Shown here piece by piece: positions 1-8,757 of a stretch of 64,000 nucleotides of DNA. The notes beneath the pieces are model-generated. The model was given only the letters and a program-made list of their open reading frames with translations, was not told the origin of the DNA and did not search any database. How positions within the stretch are numbered: position 1 is the first letter of the stretch; every line of letters starts with the position of its first letter. Made by a program: the position numbers and the translations under genes. The stretch is from Streptomyces sp. NBC_01116. Lineage in GTDB: Bacteria; Actinomycetota; Actinomycetes; Streptomycetales; Streptomycetaceae. The stretch lies in assembly GCF_041435495.1 (NCBI RefSeq), contig NZ_CP108644.1:1054001-1118000 (forward strand), in the 5' to 3' direction.

Positions 1-55
1 CGCCAGCCCGAACCCGACAGGTCATCCTTCACAGGCGGCTGACGAAGGGTTGCGC

Positions 56-526
56 ATGTCTGCGCAGGTTCATGTCCCGTCCCTGTTCGCCCGGGTCGGC
101 ACGGCCTCGGTACTCACCCTGGCCGTGACGTCCTCGATGCTGGCGCCCGGTCTGGTGAGCGACGCCGAGGCCGCCGGCCACGCGACGAAGGCGCTGAAGG
201 TCGCCGCGTCGAAGAAGGGGGCTCCCTACAAGTACGGAGCGGCCGGTCCCAGCCGCTTCGACTGTTCGGGGCTGACGGCCTACTCGTTCAAGAAGGCCGG
301 CAAGAAGCTCCCCCGCACGGCACAGCAGCAGTACAACAAGACCCGCCACATCGGGAAGTCGCAGCGCAAACGCGGCGACCTCGTCTTCTTCCATTCGGGG
401 CGCAGCGTCTACCACGTGGGCATCTACGCCGGGGCCGGGAAGATCTGGCACTCCCCCAAATCGGGGGACGTGGTGCGACTGGCCAAAATCTGGTCCAAGA
501 GCGTCTGGTACGGACGGGTCCGCTGA
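56..526 (+). CDS. Secreted NlpC/P60 family peptidoglycan hydrolase
   Basis: 156-residue protein, predicted to be exported and to cut peptide stems of peptidoglycan. Residues 1-40 look like a Sec signal peptide (hydrophobic stretch ending near AEAAG). The rest is one NlpC/P60 domain: the nucleophile Cys70 lies in the FDCSGL motif, followed by His120 (VYHVGIY) and a third polar residue at His132 (IWHSP). There is no extra wall-binding or coiled-coil domain, so this is a short catalytic-only member of a family that is often longer in Streptomyces. The ATG at 56 is preferred over an in-frame TTG at 50 because GAAGGG (44-49) sits 6 bp upstream of it. It runs toward the LysE gene and ends at a likely shared terminator. 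The substrate bond (often D-Glu to meso-Dap) is inferred from the family. Confidence 0.9.
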   Translation: MSAQVHVPSLFARVGTASVLTLAVTSSMLAPGLVSDAEAAGHATKALKVAASKKGAPYKYGAAGPSRFDCSGLTAYSFKKAGKKLPRTAQQQYNKTRHIGKSQRKRGDLVFFHSGRSVYHVGIYAGAGKIWHSPKSGDVVRLAKIWSKSVWYGRVR

Positions 527-553
527 CCCACCGACCGGACGCTCTTTCCGTGC

Positions 554-583
554 GGGCGGCCCGGCCCTGCCTCGGGGCCGCCC
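554..583. terminator. Hairpin between convergent genes
   Basis: Inverted repeat GGGCGGCCC (554-562) and GGGCCGCCC (575-583), 9-bp perfect arms with a 12-nt loop, between the convergent NlpC/P60 and LysE genes. There is no T-tract on either side, which is usual for Streptomyces. It probably works in both directions. A short CCCACCACG tandem follows it. Confidence 0.55.
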
Positions 584-601
584 ACCACGCCCACCACGCC
601 C

Positions 602-1261
602 TCAGCGCAGCAGGGGGCCGGTGACCAGCGCCAGTCCCAGACCGGTGAGCGCCACCCCGCTGCCGCCCTCGATGGCGCGGGCGGTACGCGGGCGGCGCAG
701 CCACCGGCCCAGCCGGTCCACGAGCAGGGCGACGGCCGGGAACCAGATCAGCGCCAGCACCACCACCAGGGCCGCGAGCAGCAGGGTCCTGGGCAGCGGC
801 GGCTGACCGTGGGGCACGAACTGCGGCAGCAGGCTGAGGAAGAGGACCGGGGCCTTCGGGTTGAGCGCGTTGGTCAGGAACCCCTGGCGCAGCGCGCGTC
901 CGAACTCCCTGGGCACGGGCCGCCCCGGATCGCCCTCCCGTGTGCCGGAGGGCGATCCGGAGCTGTCCGGCGAGGGCCGGCGGCGGATCGCGTACAACGC
1001 GCTGATCCCGAGCCAGAGCACGTACACGCCGCCGAGCAGCTGGACGGTGCGGAAGAGCACCGGCATGGTCACCAGCACCGCGGCGAGCCCGGCGACCGCC
1101 AGCGCGGTGTGCACCAGCAGCCCTCCGGCGACGCCGAGCGCGGTGGCCAGGCCGGCGGTGCGCGATGCCAGGGCGTTGCGTACGACGACGGTGAAATCGG
1201 CGCCGGGCAGCGCGACCATGCCGGCGGCGACCCCGGTGAAGGCGATCAGTTGTGCGTCCAT
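602..1261 (-). CDS. LysE/RhtB family amino-acid exporter
   Basis: 219-residue inner-membrane protein of the LysE/RhtB family, which exports amino acids or derivatives. About six hydrophobic segments are visible. The N-terminus carries the family's PG-D signature (LPGADFTVVVRNAL), and a Gly-rich second segment (GVAGGLLVHTALAVAG) is also typical. A hydrophilic, Pro/Ser/Gly-rich loop near the middle (RRRPSPDSSGSPSGT) is longer than in E. coli members. The start is ATG at 1261 with AAGGTGG just upstream. It is divergent from a LysR-type gene, the classical lysE/lysG arrangement, so induction by its substrate through that regulator is likely. The substrate cannot be read from sequence. Confidence 0.85.
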   Translation of the reverse strand: MDAQLIAFTGVAAGMVALPGADFTVVVRNALASRTAGLATALGVAGGLLVHTALAVAGLAAVLVTMPVLFRTVQLLGGVYVLWLGISALYAIRRRPSPDSSGSPSGTREGDPGRPVPREFGRALRQGFLTNALNPKAPVLFLSLLPQFVPHGQPPLPRTLLLAALVVVLALIWFPAVALLVDRLGRWLRRPRTARAIEGGSGVALTGLGLALVTGPLLR

Positions 1262-1262
1262 G

Positions 1263-1325
1263 GGTCCACCTTGGACCGACGCAGCCTTTAGCGTGTACTT
1301 GCAATCTTCTGGGTCTGCCTAAAGG
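1263..1325. promoter_or_regulatory. Divergent lysE/lysR intergenic operator region
   Basis: The 73-bp gap between the divergent genes holds two inverted repeats. The first is GGTCCA-cct-TGGACC (1263-1277), which covers the ribosome-binding region of the exporter. The second is CCTTTAG (1285-1291) paired with CTAAAGG (1319-1325), 27 bp apart and overlapping the AAGGA ribosome-binding site of the LysR gene. Either could be bound by the LysR protein; this is inference. Confidence 0.4.
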
Positions 1326-1334
1326 AACGCTTTC

Positions 1335-2258
1335 ATGTACGACCCGACACGGCTCGCGGCCCTCGTGGCGGTCGCGGAGGCCGGATCGATCACCCGGGCC
1401 GCCGCCCGCCTGGGCTACACCGCGCCCGCGCTCTCCCAGCAGCTGGCCAAACTGGAGCGGGAGGCCGGGGCGGCGCTGCTGGTGCGCCACCACCGCGGGG
1501 CGCGGCTGACGGCGGCGGGCGAGCTGCTGGCGGGCCGGGCCCGGCGGGTCCTGGACGAGCTGGACCAGGCGCGGCACGAGCTGGCGCGACTGGCCGGGCT
1601 CTCGGGCGGCAGACTGCGGGTGGGCACGTTCACAACGGCCGGGATCCATCTGCTGCCGCCGGTCCTGAGCGCGTTCCGGCGGGCCCATCCGGACGTCGAG
1701 CTGGCCGTCGCCGACTACGAACCGCCCGGCGGGATCGCGGCGGTGGTCGCGGGCGAGGTGGACCTCGCCCTGACCCACGCGTACGAACCGGCGGCGGCCG
1801 AGCCCCCGTCGGCGGGCGTTCTCGTCGAACCCCTGCTGGTCGAGGAGCTGGTGCTGGTCACCTCGGTGGGCCATCGGCTCTCCGAGGGCACCGGGCGGCT
1901 TCCGGTCGGCGAGCTGGCGGGGCGGCCGCTGATCAGCAGCGCGCCCTCCCATCCGCCCCGGCGCGGGGTCGAGAACGCGCTCGCCGAGGCCGGGGCGACG
2001 CCCGCCGTGGTCTGCGAGTCGCCCGGATACGCGCTGGTGTGCGCGCTGGTCAGCGCGGGTCTCGGGGTGGCGGTGGTGCCGGAGATGGTCGCCTCGATGG
2101 CGGCGGCCCCGCTGTCGGTCCGGCGGCTGGAGCCCGCTTCGTTCCGCCGGACCATCTCGGTCGTGCACCGGGGCGACCGGTCGACCGCCGCGGCGGCGAC
2201 GCTGCTCGCGCTGCTGCGCGGCGGCTTCGGCCGCGGGAGCACGGCTCCGGCCCGATGA
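1335..2258 (+). CDS. LysR family transcriptional regulator
   Basis: 307-residue LysR-type DNA-binding regulator. The winged helix-turn-helix occupies about residues 3-62 and shows the family pattern (AVAEAGSITRAAARLGYTAP, then QQLAKLE). The remainder is a periplasmic-binding-protein-like effector domain with the usual GGRLRVGTF entry at about residue 92. Start is ATG at 1335 with AAGGA 9 bp upstream. It is divergent from the LysE-family exporter and probably activates it when the exported amino acid accumulates, as LysG does for lysE. It could equally be an autoregulator with other targets. Its C-terminus ends 15 bp from the stop of a convergent gene. Confidence 0.9.
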   Translation: MYDPTRLAALVAVAEAGSITRAAARLGYTAPALSQQLAKLEREAGAALLVRHHRGARLTAAGELLAGRARRVLDELDQARHELARLAGLSGGRLRVGTFTTAGIHLLPPVLSAFRRAHPDVELAVADYEPPGGIAAVVAGEVDLALTHAYEPAAAEPPSAGVLVEPLLVEELVLVTSVGHRLSEGTGRLPVGELAGRPLISSAPSHPPRRGVENALAEAGATPAVVCESPGYALVCALVSAGLGVAVVPEMVASMAAAPLSVRRLEPASFRRTISVVHRGDRSTAAAATLLALLRGGFGRGSTAPAR

Positions 2259-2272
2259 GCTTCACCGCGGGG

Positions 2273-2704
2273 TCAGCCCTGGACCGGGACGACCCAGGGG
2301 AGGGCGATCCAGACCGTCTTGCCGCCCTCGGCGGTCGGGGTCACCTGGACCCGCCCACCACGCTCCTTGGCCAGCGCCCGGATGATGACCATGCCGCGGC
2401 CGTTGTCCTGCCGTACGGCGGCGGGCAACCGCTGGGGCCAGCGGGGGTGACTGTCCGTGACGCCGAGGTACAGCTCCTCGTCGCGTTCGAGGCGCAGGTC
2501 CACGGTGAAGGTGGGCGACTGGCCGAACGTGTGCTGGACCGCGTTGGTGGCCAGCTCCGAGACGATCAGCCGGATGGTGTCGGCGAAGTCGGTGTCCTCG
2601 GACAGGCCCCACTGGACCAGGGTCCTGGCGACATGTCTGCGGGCCGATGAGACCGAGACCGGATCGGTCGGCAGCGTGACGGTTGCTTCCTGATGGTCTG
2701 CCAT
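2273..2704 (-). CDS. RsbW/SpoIIAB-like ATP-binding (anti-sigma type) protein
   Basis: 143-residue cytoplasmic protein made of one HATPase_c fold, like the serine kinases/anti-sigma factors RsbW and SpoIIAB. Visible motifs are the N-box (SELATNAVQHT, Glu50 to Asn54), the G1-box Asp84 (GVTDSHPR) and the G2-box (NGRGMVII, about 101-108). It is divergent from a DUF5753 XRE regulator followed by a DUF397 gene, a grouping typical of Streptomyces developmental loci of the WhiJ/AbaA type. In that setting it may modulate a sigma factor or the regulator, but no partner is identifiable. The ATG at 2704 was chosen because homology starts there; the frame stays open upstream as far as 3070 on this strand, but that part has no recognisable domain. 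Confidence 0.85.
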   Translation of the reverse strand: MADHQEATVTLPTDPVSVSSARRHVARTLVQWGLSEDTDFADTIRLIVSELATNAVQHTFGQSPTFTVDLRLERDEELYLGVTDSHPRWPQRLPAAVRQDNGRGMVIIRALAKERGGRVQVTPTAEGGKTVWIALPWVVPVQG

Positions 2705-2939
2705 GGCGACGCCGTCCCTTTCCCGCCCTGGCCGACCGGCGGCCGGCCAGGATTGTGCTTCGCGCCAGATTGCCATTGATGCAGCTCCCTGTAACGACGT
2801 TCGGCCAAGATATGCATATATCTGTCGCTCGAAGCGGTGAATTCGGGACCCGTGCGGCGTGGACGGGCGGCACACTGACCCCTCTGCGGGCCGGCTCCGG
2901 TGACGGACCGGCCCTTCCCGACAGCAGAAGGAGACCGGC
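2705..2939. promoter_or_regulatory. Divergent intergenic region with AT-rich palindrome
   Basis: 235-bp divergent spacer between the RsbW-like and XRE genes. It contains an unusually AT-rich stretch for this genome with a perfect 10-bp palindrome ATATGCATAT (2810-2819). This is a plausible binding site for the adjacent XRE regulator or part of a promoter. The XRE gene's strong ribosome-binding site AGAAGGAGA lies at its right end. No other structure is obvious. Confidence 0.35.
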
Positions 2940-3794
2940 ATGCTGCACGGCCCCGTCGTCCGACGCCGCAAGCTCGGTGAGGAGCTGCGGAGTCTGCGCC
3001 ACACCTCCGGGCTGACCAGCCGGGACGCGGCGCGGCTGCTCGGCTGGCACCAGTCGAAGGTGAGCCGCATCGAGACGGGCGCGAGCGGGGTGACGCCCGC
3101 CGACGTGGCACGGCTGCTGGACGTCTACGCGGTGCGCGACACCCAGCTGCGCTCCCTGCTCGAAGTCCTCGCGGGGTCGGCGGGCGGCGGCGGTTCGGGC
3201 TGGTGGCACGCCTACCGGGGGTTGATCCCGCCGCAGTACCGCGATTTCATCAGCCTGGAGTCGCAGGCCAGTACGGTCCGGACGCTGGAGACCTCGGTGG
3301 TGCCGGGACTGCTCCAGACCGCGGGATACGCGCGGGCCGTGACCCGTGCCTCGCTGGACGGGTTACCGGACGGCAGGCTCGACTCCCTGGTCGAGGTCCG
3401 GTTGACCCGCCAGCGGGTGCTGCGCGGGAGTCCGCCGCTGCGCTTCACCGCCGTGCTGGACGAGGCGGTGCTCCACCGTGAGGTGGGTGGACCGGAGGTG
3501 ATGGGGGACCAACTGCATCACCTGACCCAGGTTGCTCAACTGCCGCATGTGCAGCTTCAGTTACTGCCGTTCTCGGTGGGTGGATACGTCGGACTCACGG
3601 GCCCTTTTGTTATCTTCTCCTTTCCGAACATTTCTGATCTGGATGTGGTCGTTCTTGACCACTTGACGAGTAGCCTCTATCTGGAACGGAAAGAAGACCT
3701 TGACGCGTACAGCTCGGCCTTCCGTTCCTTGCAGGCGCACGCGCTGTCACCAGAACGCTCGCTGGACCTCATCACCGAGATCAGACGCAGCTAA
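2940..3794 (+). CDS. XRE family regulator with DUF5753 domain (WhiJ-like)
   Basis: 284-residue protein: an N-terminal Cro/C1-type helix-turn-helix (about residues 8-65, with LGEELRSLR, TSRDAARLLGWHQSKVSRIE) followed by a DUF5753 domain (about 90-275) starting near the conserved W-YRGLIP-QYRDFI-LE segment. These proteins are abundant in Streptomyces, where WhiJ is the named example. They are usually paired with a small DUF397 protein, as here 9 bp downstream. The pair behaves as a regulator plus antagonist, and toxin-antitoxin terminology is sometimes used. Start ATG at 2940 follows a very good ribosome-binding site (AGAAGGAGA). Targets are unknown; control of its own divergent promoter is likely. 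Confidence 0.88.
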   Translation: MLHGPVVRRRKLGEELRSLRHTSGLTSRDAARLLGWHQSKVSRIETGASGVTPADVARLLDVYAVRDTQLRSLLEVLAGSAGGGGSGWWHAYRGLIPPQYRDFISLESQASTVRTLETSVVPGLLQTAGYARAVTRASLDGLPDGRLDSLVEVRLTRQRVLRGSPPLRFTAVLDEAVLHREVGGPEVMGDQLHHLTQVAQLPHVQLQLLPFSVGGYVGLTGPFVIFSFPNISDLDVVVLDHLTSSLYLERKEDLDAYSSAFRSLQAHALSPERSLDLITEIRRS

Positions 3795-3803
3795 GGGGCC
3801 GCC

Positions 3804-4055
3804 ATGTCAGACCGTCCCGCACCGCCCGCCGCACCGGCGCCGTCCACCGCGCCGCCCGCGCCGCGGTGGCGGCGCAGCAGCCGCTCGACCGGGATGAACA
3901 ACTGCGTGGAGACCGCCCTGTTGGGCGGCGCACTCCTCGCCGTACGCGATTCCAAGGACGTGCACCGGCCTCCGCTGCGCTTCTCGGCAGCGGCCTGGAG
4001 CACGTTCGTGGACGGGCTCGGCCCGCACGGAGCCGAGCCGGCGCGCTTCACCTGA
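3804..4055 (+). CDS. DUF397 domain protein
   Basis: 83-residue protein. After a Pro/Ala-rich leader of about 20 residues comes a DUF397 domain recognised by W-RRSSRS, NNCVE, LAVRDSKD and W--FVDGL. DUF397 proteins nearly always sit beside an XRE-DUF5753 regulator and are thought to bind and antagonise it. Here the gap to the regulator is 9 bp, so they are probably co-transcribed. Its 3' end overlaps the convergent bioF stop by 8 bp, so transcripts of the two units must read into each other unless terminated inside coding sequence. Confidence 0.88.
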   Translation: MSDRPAPPAAPAPSTAPPAPRWRRSSRSTGMNNCVETALLGGALLAVRDSKDVHRPPLRFSAAAWSTFVDGLGPHGAEPARFT

Positions 4056-5208
4056 CCGGAGCGTCCGCCTGCCGGGGAGCGGTGGCGAGGACCGTGGCCA
4101 CCGCGGTCGTGATCTGCTCCTCGGTCAGGTCGGCCCGCGCGGTCAGCCGCAGCCGCGAGACGCCGTCCGGTACCGACGGCGGGCGGAAGCAGCCCACCGC
4201 CATCCCGGCCGCGCGGCAGTCGGCCGCCCAGCGCACCGCCGCGTCCGCCGAGGGCGCCCGGACGGAGACGACGGCCGCGTCGGGCCGGACCGCCCTCAGC
4301 CCGGCGGCGGTGAGCCTGCCGTGCAGCGCGAGCGCCACCTCCCGGGCGCGGGAAGCCCGTTCGGGCTCCCGGCGCAGCACCCCGAGGGCGCCGAGCGCGC
4401 CGCCGGCCGCCGCCGGGGCGAGTCCGGTGTCGAAGATGAACGTACGGGCCGTGTTGACCAGGTGGTCGATGACCCGGGCGGGCCCCAGGACCGCTCCGCC
4501 CTGGCTGCCCAGCGACTTCGACAACGTGAGCGTGGCCACGATCCCGTCGCCGCCCGCCAGCCCGGCCGCGGCGAGCGCGCCGCGGCCGCCGTCGCCCAGC
4601 ACGCCGAGGCCGTGGGCGTCGTCGACCAGCAGGGCGGCGTCTCCGGAGCGGCAGACCTCGGCCAGGGCGCGGAGCGGGGCGGCGTCGCCGTCGACGGAGA
4701 AGACCGAGTCGGTGACCGCGAGGACCCGCCCGTCGTGCCCCCGCAGGGCCTTCTCGAACGCCTCCGGTTCGGCGTGGGGCACGACGGCGGTCTCGGCGCG
4801 CGAGAGCCGGCAGCCGTCCACGATCGAGGCGTGGTTGCCCGCGTCGGAGACGATGAGGGAGCCGCGTCCGGTCAGCGCGGTCAGCGCGGCGAGATTGGCC
4901 GCGTACCCGGAGGAGAGCACGAGGGCCGCCTCGAAACCGCAGAACGCGGCGAGCTCCTGTTCCAGTCGGGCGTGCAGGGCGGTGGAGCCGGTGACCAGCC
5001 GGGACCCCGTCGCCCCCGCCCCCCAGCGCCGGGCCGCGCCGGCGGCGGCGGCCGTGACCTCCGGGTGCCGGGTGAGGCCCAGGTAGTCGTTGCTCGCGAG
5101 GTCCAGGAGCTCCGGCTCGGCGCCGCGCGGACGCAGGGTCCGTACGAGTCCGGCGGCGGCCCGGCTGCGGGCCTCGGCGTCGATCCAGTCGAACGGGGCG
5201 AAGGACAT
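4048..5208 (-). CDS. bioF: 8-amino-7-oxononanoate synthase
   Basis: 386-residue PLP enzyme of the alpha-oxoamine synthase family, near the usual 385-390. It condenses pimeloyl-ACP (or -CoA) with L-alanine to 8-amino-7-oxononanoate, the first committed biotin step in the cytoplasm. Diagnostic features are the LASNDYLGL start of the fold, the glycine-rich GAGATGSRLVTG loop, the PLP-contacting DDAHG (Asp197, His199) and the Schiff-base Lys231 in TLSKSLGSQGG. It is transcribed divergently from bioB-bioA-bioD across a 202-bp spacer, an arrangement that allows shared control. The ATG at 5208 matches the family N-terminus (PFDWID). Confidence 0.95.
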   Translation of the reverse strand: MSFAPFDWIDAEARSRAAAGLVRTLRPRGAEPELLDLASNDYLGLTRHPEVTAAAAGAARRWGAGATGSRLVTGSTALHARLEQELAAFCGFEAALVLSSGYAANLAALTALTGRGSLIVSDAGNHASIVDGCRLSRAETAVVPHAEPEAFEKALRGHDGRVLAVTDSVFSVDGDAAPLRALAEVCRSGDAALLVDDAHGLGVLGDGGRGALAAAGLAGGDGIVATLTLSKSLGSQGGAVLGPARVIDHLVNTARTFIFDTGLAPAAAGGALGALGVLRREPERASRAREVALALHGRLTAAGLRAVRPDAAVVSVRAPSADAAVRWAADCRAAGMAVGCFRPPSVPDGVSRLRLTARADLTEEQITTAVATVLATAPRQADAPVR

Positions 5209-5322
5209 GGGGCGGTCCCTTGGGTAGGCGGGCCGTCGGCGGGCGGCTCCGCGGGGACGGCCCGGTACGGACGGTCCCTTTGTAGGCAGCCAACAGACCC
5301 TAACCGGGTGCGCAGCAGGTCA

Positions 5323-5344
5323 GGGTGTGGCAATACACACACCC
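5323..5344. promoter_or_regulatory. Inverted repeat in the bioF-bioB divergent promoter region
   Basis: GGGTGTG (5323-5329) and CACACCC (5338-5344), perfect 7-bp arms around an 8-nt AT-containing centre (gcaataca), in the 202-bp spacer (5209-5410) between bioF and bioB. It is a candidate operator for biotin-dependent control, but the regulator is not in this window. A second small hairpin, CCTCC (5368-5372)/GGAGG (5379-5383), lies in the bioB leader. AGGA upstream of 5411 serves as the bioB ribosome-binding site. Confidence 0.35.
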
Positions 5345-5410
5345 GCGCCCGGGTCTCCTGTCTGGTTCCTCCTTGGCTGGAGGCGGTGCCGTAGGCCAGG
5401 ATCATCTTTC

Positions 5411-6700
5411 ATGGACCTGCTGAACACGCTGGTGGACAAGGGGCTGCGGCGCGAACTGCCGACCCGCGAAGAAGCGCTCGCCGTACTGGCGACCTCCGAC
5501 GACGAGCTGCTCGACGTGGTGGCGGCCGCCGGGAAGGTGCGCCGTCAGTGGTTCGGGCGGCGCGTCAAGCTCAACTATCTGGTCAACCTGAAGTCGGGGC
5601 TCTGCCCCGAGGACTGCTCCTACTGCTCGCAGCGGCTCGGTTCGAAGGCCGGGATCCTCAAGTACACCTGGCTGAAGCCGGACGAGGCGTCCAGGGCCGC
5701 CGCCGCCGGAGTGGCGGGCGGCGCCAAGCGGGTCTGCCTGGTGGCGAGCGGGCGCGGTCCGACGGACCGGGACGTCGACCGGGTCTCGAAGACCATCGAG
5801 GCGATCAAGGAGGAGAACGAGGGCGTCGAGGTCTGCGCCTGCCTCGGGCTCCTCTCCGACGGGCAGGCCGACCGGCTGCGTTCGGCGGGCGCCGACGCGT
5901 ACAACCACAACCTCAACACGTCCGAGGAGACGTACGGGGCCATCACCACCACCCACACGTACGCGGACCGGGTGGAGACCGTGCAGCAGGCCCAGGCCGC
6001 CGGGCTCTCGGCGTGTTCCGGGCTGATCGCCGGGATGGGCGAGAGCGACAAGGACCTGGTCGACGTCGTGTTCGCGCTGCGGGACCTGGACCCGGACTCG
6101 GTGCCGGTGAACTTCCTGATCCCGTTCGAGGGGACGCCGCTCGCCAAGGAGTGGAATCTCACCCCGCAGCGCTGCCTGCGCATTCTGGCGATGGTCCGCT
6201 TCGTCTGCCCCGACGTCGAGGTCCGGCTCGCGGGAGGCCGCGAGGTGCACCTGCGCTCGATGCAGCCGCTGGCGCTCCACTTGGTCAACTCCATCTTCCT
6301 GGGCGACTACCTGACGAGTGAGGGCCAGGCCGGCCAGACCGACCTGGACATGATCGCGGACGCCGGTTTCGAGGTGGAGGGCGCGGGCACGACGACGCTG
6401 CCGCGCCACCGGGCCGACGCCCTGAGCGGCGGCCGCGGGACGCAGGACGATGCCACGGCGGGGCCCGGCTGCGGGTCGCACGGGACCGCCGGAGCCGCGG
6501 GCTGCGGTTCCCACGGAGGCGGCGGTGGCTGCGGGCCGTGCGGCGGCCACGGGGAGCAGGAGCAGCAGCAGGTGGGCGGCGTCGGGGGCACCGGGGAGGG
6601 CGTGCCGGCCTCGCGTACGGAGGCGGCCGGAGCGGCGCGCACGGATCTGGTGGCCGTCCGCCGTCGGGGCGCGGGAACGGATCTCGCGCCCAATGCCTGA
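5411..6700 (+). CDS. bioB: Biotin synthase
   Basis: 429-residue radical SAM enzyme that inserts sulfur into dethiobiotin to make biotin. The [4Fe-4S] ligands are Cys65, Cys69 and Cys72 ([11 protein letters not shown], the CxxxCxxC motif). The catalytic barrel runs to about residue 345 (DYLTSEGQ near 300). The remaining 85 residues are a long tail absent from E. coli BioB. Its first part is Gly/Cys/His-rich (CGSHG twice, then CGPCGGHG), followed by a Gln run and a Gly/Ala-rich end. Start ATG at 5411 agrees with family start [11 protein letters not shown]; a longer in-frame GTG-type start has no support. Its stop overlaps the bioA start by 8 bp, so the two are translationally linked. Confidence 0.95.
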   Translation: MDLLNTLVDKGLRRELPTREEALAVLATSDDELLDVVAAAGKVRRQWFGRRVKLNYLVNLKSGLCPEDCSYCSQRLGSKAGILKYTWLKPDEASRAAAAGVAGGAKRVCLVASGRGPTDRDVDRVSKTIEAIKEENEGVEVCACLGLLSDGQADRLRSAGADAYNHNLNTSEETYGAITTTHTYADRVETVQQAQAAGLSACSGLIAGMGESDKDLVDVVFALRDLDPDSVPVNFLIPFEGTPLAKEWNLTPQRCLRILAMVRFVCPDVEVRLAGGREVHLRSMQPLALHLVNSIFLGDYLTSEGQAGQTDLDMIADAGFEVEGAGTTTLPRHRADALSGGRGTQDDATAGPGCGSHGTAGAAGCGSHGGGGGCGPCGGHGEQEQQQVGGVGGTGEGVPASRTEAAGAARTDLVAVRRRGAGTDLAPNA

Positions 6701-8036
6701 GCCGTACGCCCCCGCACTCCCCCTGTCCGCCGCGCCGAAGCCGTACGCGCCCGACGAACTGCGGGCCCTGGACCGGGCGCACGTCTGGCATCCGTACGGT
6801 CCGATGCCCGGCCGCCAGGAGCCGCTGATCGTGGAGTCGGCCTCCGGCGTACGACTCCGGCTCGCCGAACCCGTCGAGGGGCGGCGCGAGTTGGTGGACG
6901 GCATGTCCTCCTGGTGGTCGGCGGTGCACGGCTACAACCACCCGGTCCTCAACGAGGCCGCGCGGGGCCAGCTGGACCGTATGAGCCATGTGATGTTCGG
7001 CGGGCTCACCCATGAGCCCGCCGTCCGGCTGGCGACCCGGCTGGTGGAGATCACCCCCGGACCGCTCCAGCACGTCTTCCTCGCCGACTCGGGGTCCGTC
7101 TCCGTGGAGGTCGCGGTCAAGATGTGCCTCCAGTACTGGCGTTCGGCCGGGCGCCCGGCCAAGCAGCGGCTGCTGACCTGGCGCGGGGGCTACCACGGGG
7201 ACACCTGGCAGCCGATGTCCGTGTGCGACCCGGAGGGCGGGATGCACGAGCTGTGGTCGGGGTCCCTGCCCCGCCAGGTCTTCGCCGACGCCCCGCCGGA
7301 CGGCTTCGACGCGGAGCCGGACCCCGCCTACGTGACGCATCTGCGGGAGCTGATCGCCGAGCACGCCGACGAGCTCGCGGCGGTCATCGTGGAGCCGGTG
7401 GTGCAGGGGGCCGGCGGGATGCGGTTCCACTCCCCCGCCTATCTGCGGGTCCTGCGCGAGGCCTGCGACGAGCACGACGTCCTGCTGGTCCTCGACGAGA
7501 TCGCGACCGGATTCGGGCGTACGGGCAAGCTGTTCGCCGCCGGGCACGCCGGGATCTCACCGGACGTCATGTGCGTCGGCAAGGCCCTGACCGGCGGTTA
7601 CCTCACAATGGCGGCCACGCTGTGCACCACTCGGGTGGCCGAGGGCATCTCCAGCGGCGAGGTGCCGGTGCTGGCGCACGGACCGACGTTCATGGGCAAT
7701 CCGCTGGCCGCGTCGGTGGCCTCCGCCTCCGTGGACCTGCTGCTCGGACAGGACTGGGAGGGCGAGGTGGCGCGGATCGGCGCGGGTCTGCGCTCCGGGC
7801 TCGCTCCCGCCGCGGACCTCTCCGGGGTGGTGGACGTGCGCGTCCTGGGGGCGATCGGGGTCGTCCAGCTCGATCACGAGGTGGACATGGCGGCGGCGAC
7901 CCGTGCGGCCGTGCGCGAGGGCGTCTGGCTGCGGCCGTTCCGCGATCTCGTCTACACGATGCCGCCGTACGTCACGGGGGACGAGGACGTGGCCCGGATC
8001 TGCCGGGCCGTGTGCGCGGCAGCACGGGAGGGCTGA
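6693..8036 (+). CDS. bioA: Adenosylmethionine-8-amino-7-oxononanoate aminotransferase
   Basis: 447-residue class III aminotransferase using SAM as amino donor to turn 8-amino-7-oxononanoate into 7,8-diaminopelargonate. BioA-specific marks are HVWHPYGPM near residue 30, [14 protein letters not shown] (about 71-84), [11 protein letters not shown] with PLP-binding Asp268, and the Schiff-base Lys297 in [10 protein letters not shown]. The [11 protein letters not shown] substrate loop is also present. Start ATG at 6693 lies inside the end of bioB (8-bp overlap), typical for a coupled operon. A long open frame further upstream in the same frame is antisense-free bioB shadow and is not needed. Followed 6 bp later by bioD. 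Confidence 0.95.
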   Translation: MPEPYAPALPLSAAPKPYAPDELRALDRAHVWHPYGPMPGRQEPLIVESASGVRLRLAEPVEGRRELVDGMSSWWSAVHGYNHPVLNEAARGQLDRMSHVMFGGLTHEPAVRLATRLVEITPGPLQHVFLADSGSVSVEVAVKMCLQYWRSAGRPAKQRLLTWRGGYHGDTWQPMSVCDPEGGMHELWSGSLPRQVFADAPPDGFDAEPDPAYVTHLRELIAEHADELAAVIVEPVVQGAGGMRFHSPAYLRVLREACDEHDVLLVLDEIATGFGRTGKLFAAGHAGISPDVMCVGKALTGGYLTMAATLCTTRVAEGISSGEVPVLAHGPTFMGNPLAASVASASVDLLLGQDWEGEVARIGAGLRSGLAPAADLSGVVDVRVLGAIGVVQLDHEVDMAAATRAAVREGVWLRPFRDLVYTMPPYVTGDEDVARICRAVCAAAREG

Positions 8037-8042
8037 GCCGAT

Positions 8043-8738
8043 ATGTCGACGATCCTGGTGGTGTCCGGTACGGGCACGGAGATCGGCAAGACCGTGGTGA
8101 CCGCCGCGGTGGCGGCCGCCGCGCGGGGCAGGCGGGTCGCGGTGCTCAAGCCCGCGCAGACCGGGCTCGCCCCCGGGGGGCCGGGCGACGCGGCGGAGGT
8201 CGCGCGCCTGGCGGGGGGCCAGGTGACCGCGGTCGAACTGGCCCGCTTTCCGGAGCCGTTGGCTCCGGCCACGGCGGCCCGGCGGGCAGGGCTCGTGCCC
8301 GTACGGCCGTTCGAGGTCGCCGAGGCCGCGGAGAAGCTGGCCACCGAGCACGACCTCGTCCTGGTGGAGGGGGCGGGCGGGCTGCTCGTGCGGTTCGACG
8401 ACGAGGGCGGCACGCTCGCGGACGCTGCCCGTCTGCTGTCCGCTCCGGTGCTCGTGGTGGCCCCCGCGGGTCTGGGCACGCTGAACGCAACCGCGCTGAC
8501 GGCCGAGGCGCTGCGAAGCCGGGGGCTGGACTGCCGGGGCGTCGTGATCGGCAGTATGCCGGCGGAGCCGGACCTCGCGTCCCGCTGCAACATCGAGGAC
8601 CTGCCGGTGGCGGCCGGTGCACCGCTGCTCGGCGCGGTGCCGGCCGGCGCGGGTTCGCTGTCGGGCGCCGCCTTCGCGGCACGCGCGCCGGGCTGGCTGG
8701 CTCCGGAGCTCGGCGGGACCTGGGCGGTCACGCGCTGA
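8043..8738 (+). CDS. bioD: ATP-dependent dethiobiotin synthetase
   Basis: 231-residue P-loop carboxylase that closes the ureido ring of dethiobiotin from diaminopelargonate, CO2 and ATP. The N-terminal loop [10 protein letters not shown] (residues 8-17, Lys16) and the following VLKPAQTG are the family's hallmark, and the EGAGGLLV motif for Mg/substrate binding is present near 115. Length fits the family (about 220-240). It starts 6 bp after the bioA stop, ATG at 8043, completing a bioB-bioA-bioD operon. No pimelate-forming gene (bioC/bioH/bioW/bioI) is visible nearby. Confidence 0.94.
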   Translation: MSTILVVSGTGTEIGKTVVTAAVAAAARGRRVAVLKPAQTGLAPGGPGDAAEVARLAGGQVTAVELARFPEPLAPATAARRAGLVPVRPFEVAEAAEKLATEHDLVLVEGAGGLLVRFDDEGGTLADAARLLSAPVLVVAPAGLGTLNATALTAEALRSRGLDCRGVVIGSMPAEPDLASRCNIEDLPVAAGAPLLGAVPAGAGSLSGAAFAARAPGWLAPELGGTWAVTR

Positions 8739-8757
8739 CGGGGCGGGCCGGGGCGGC

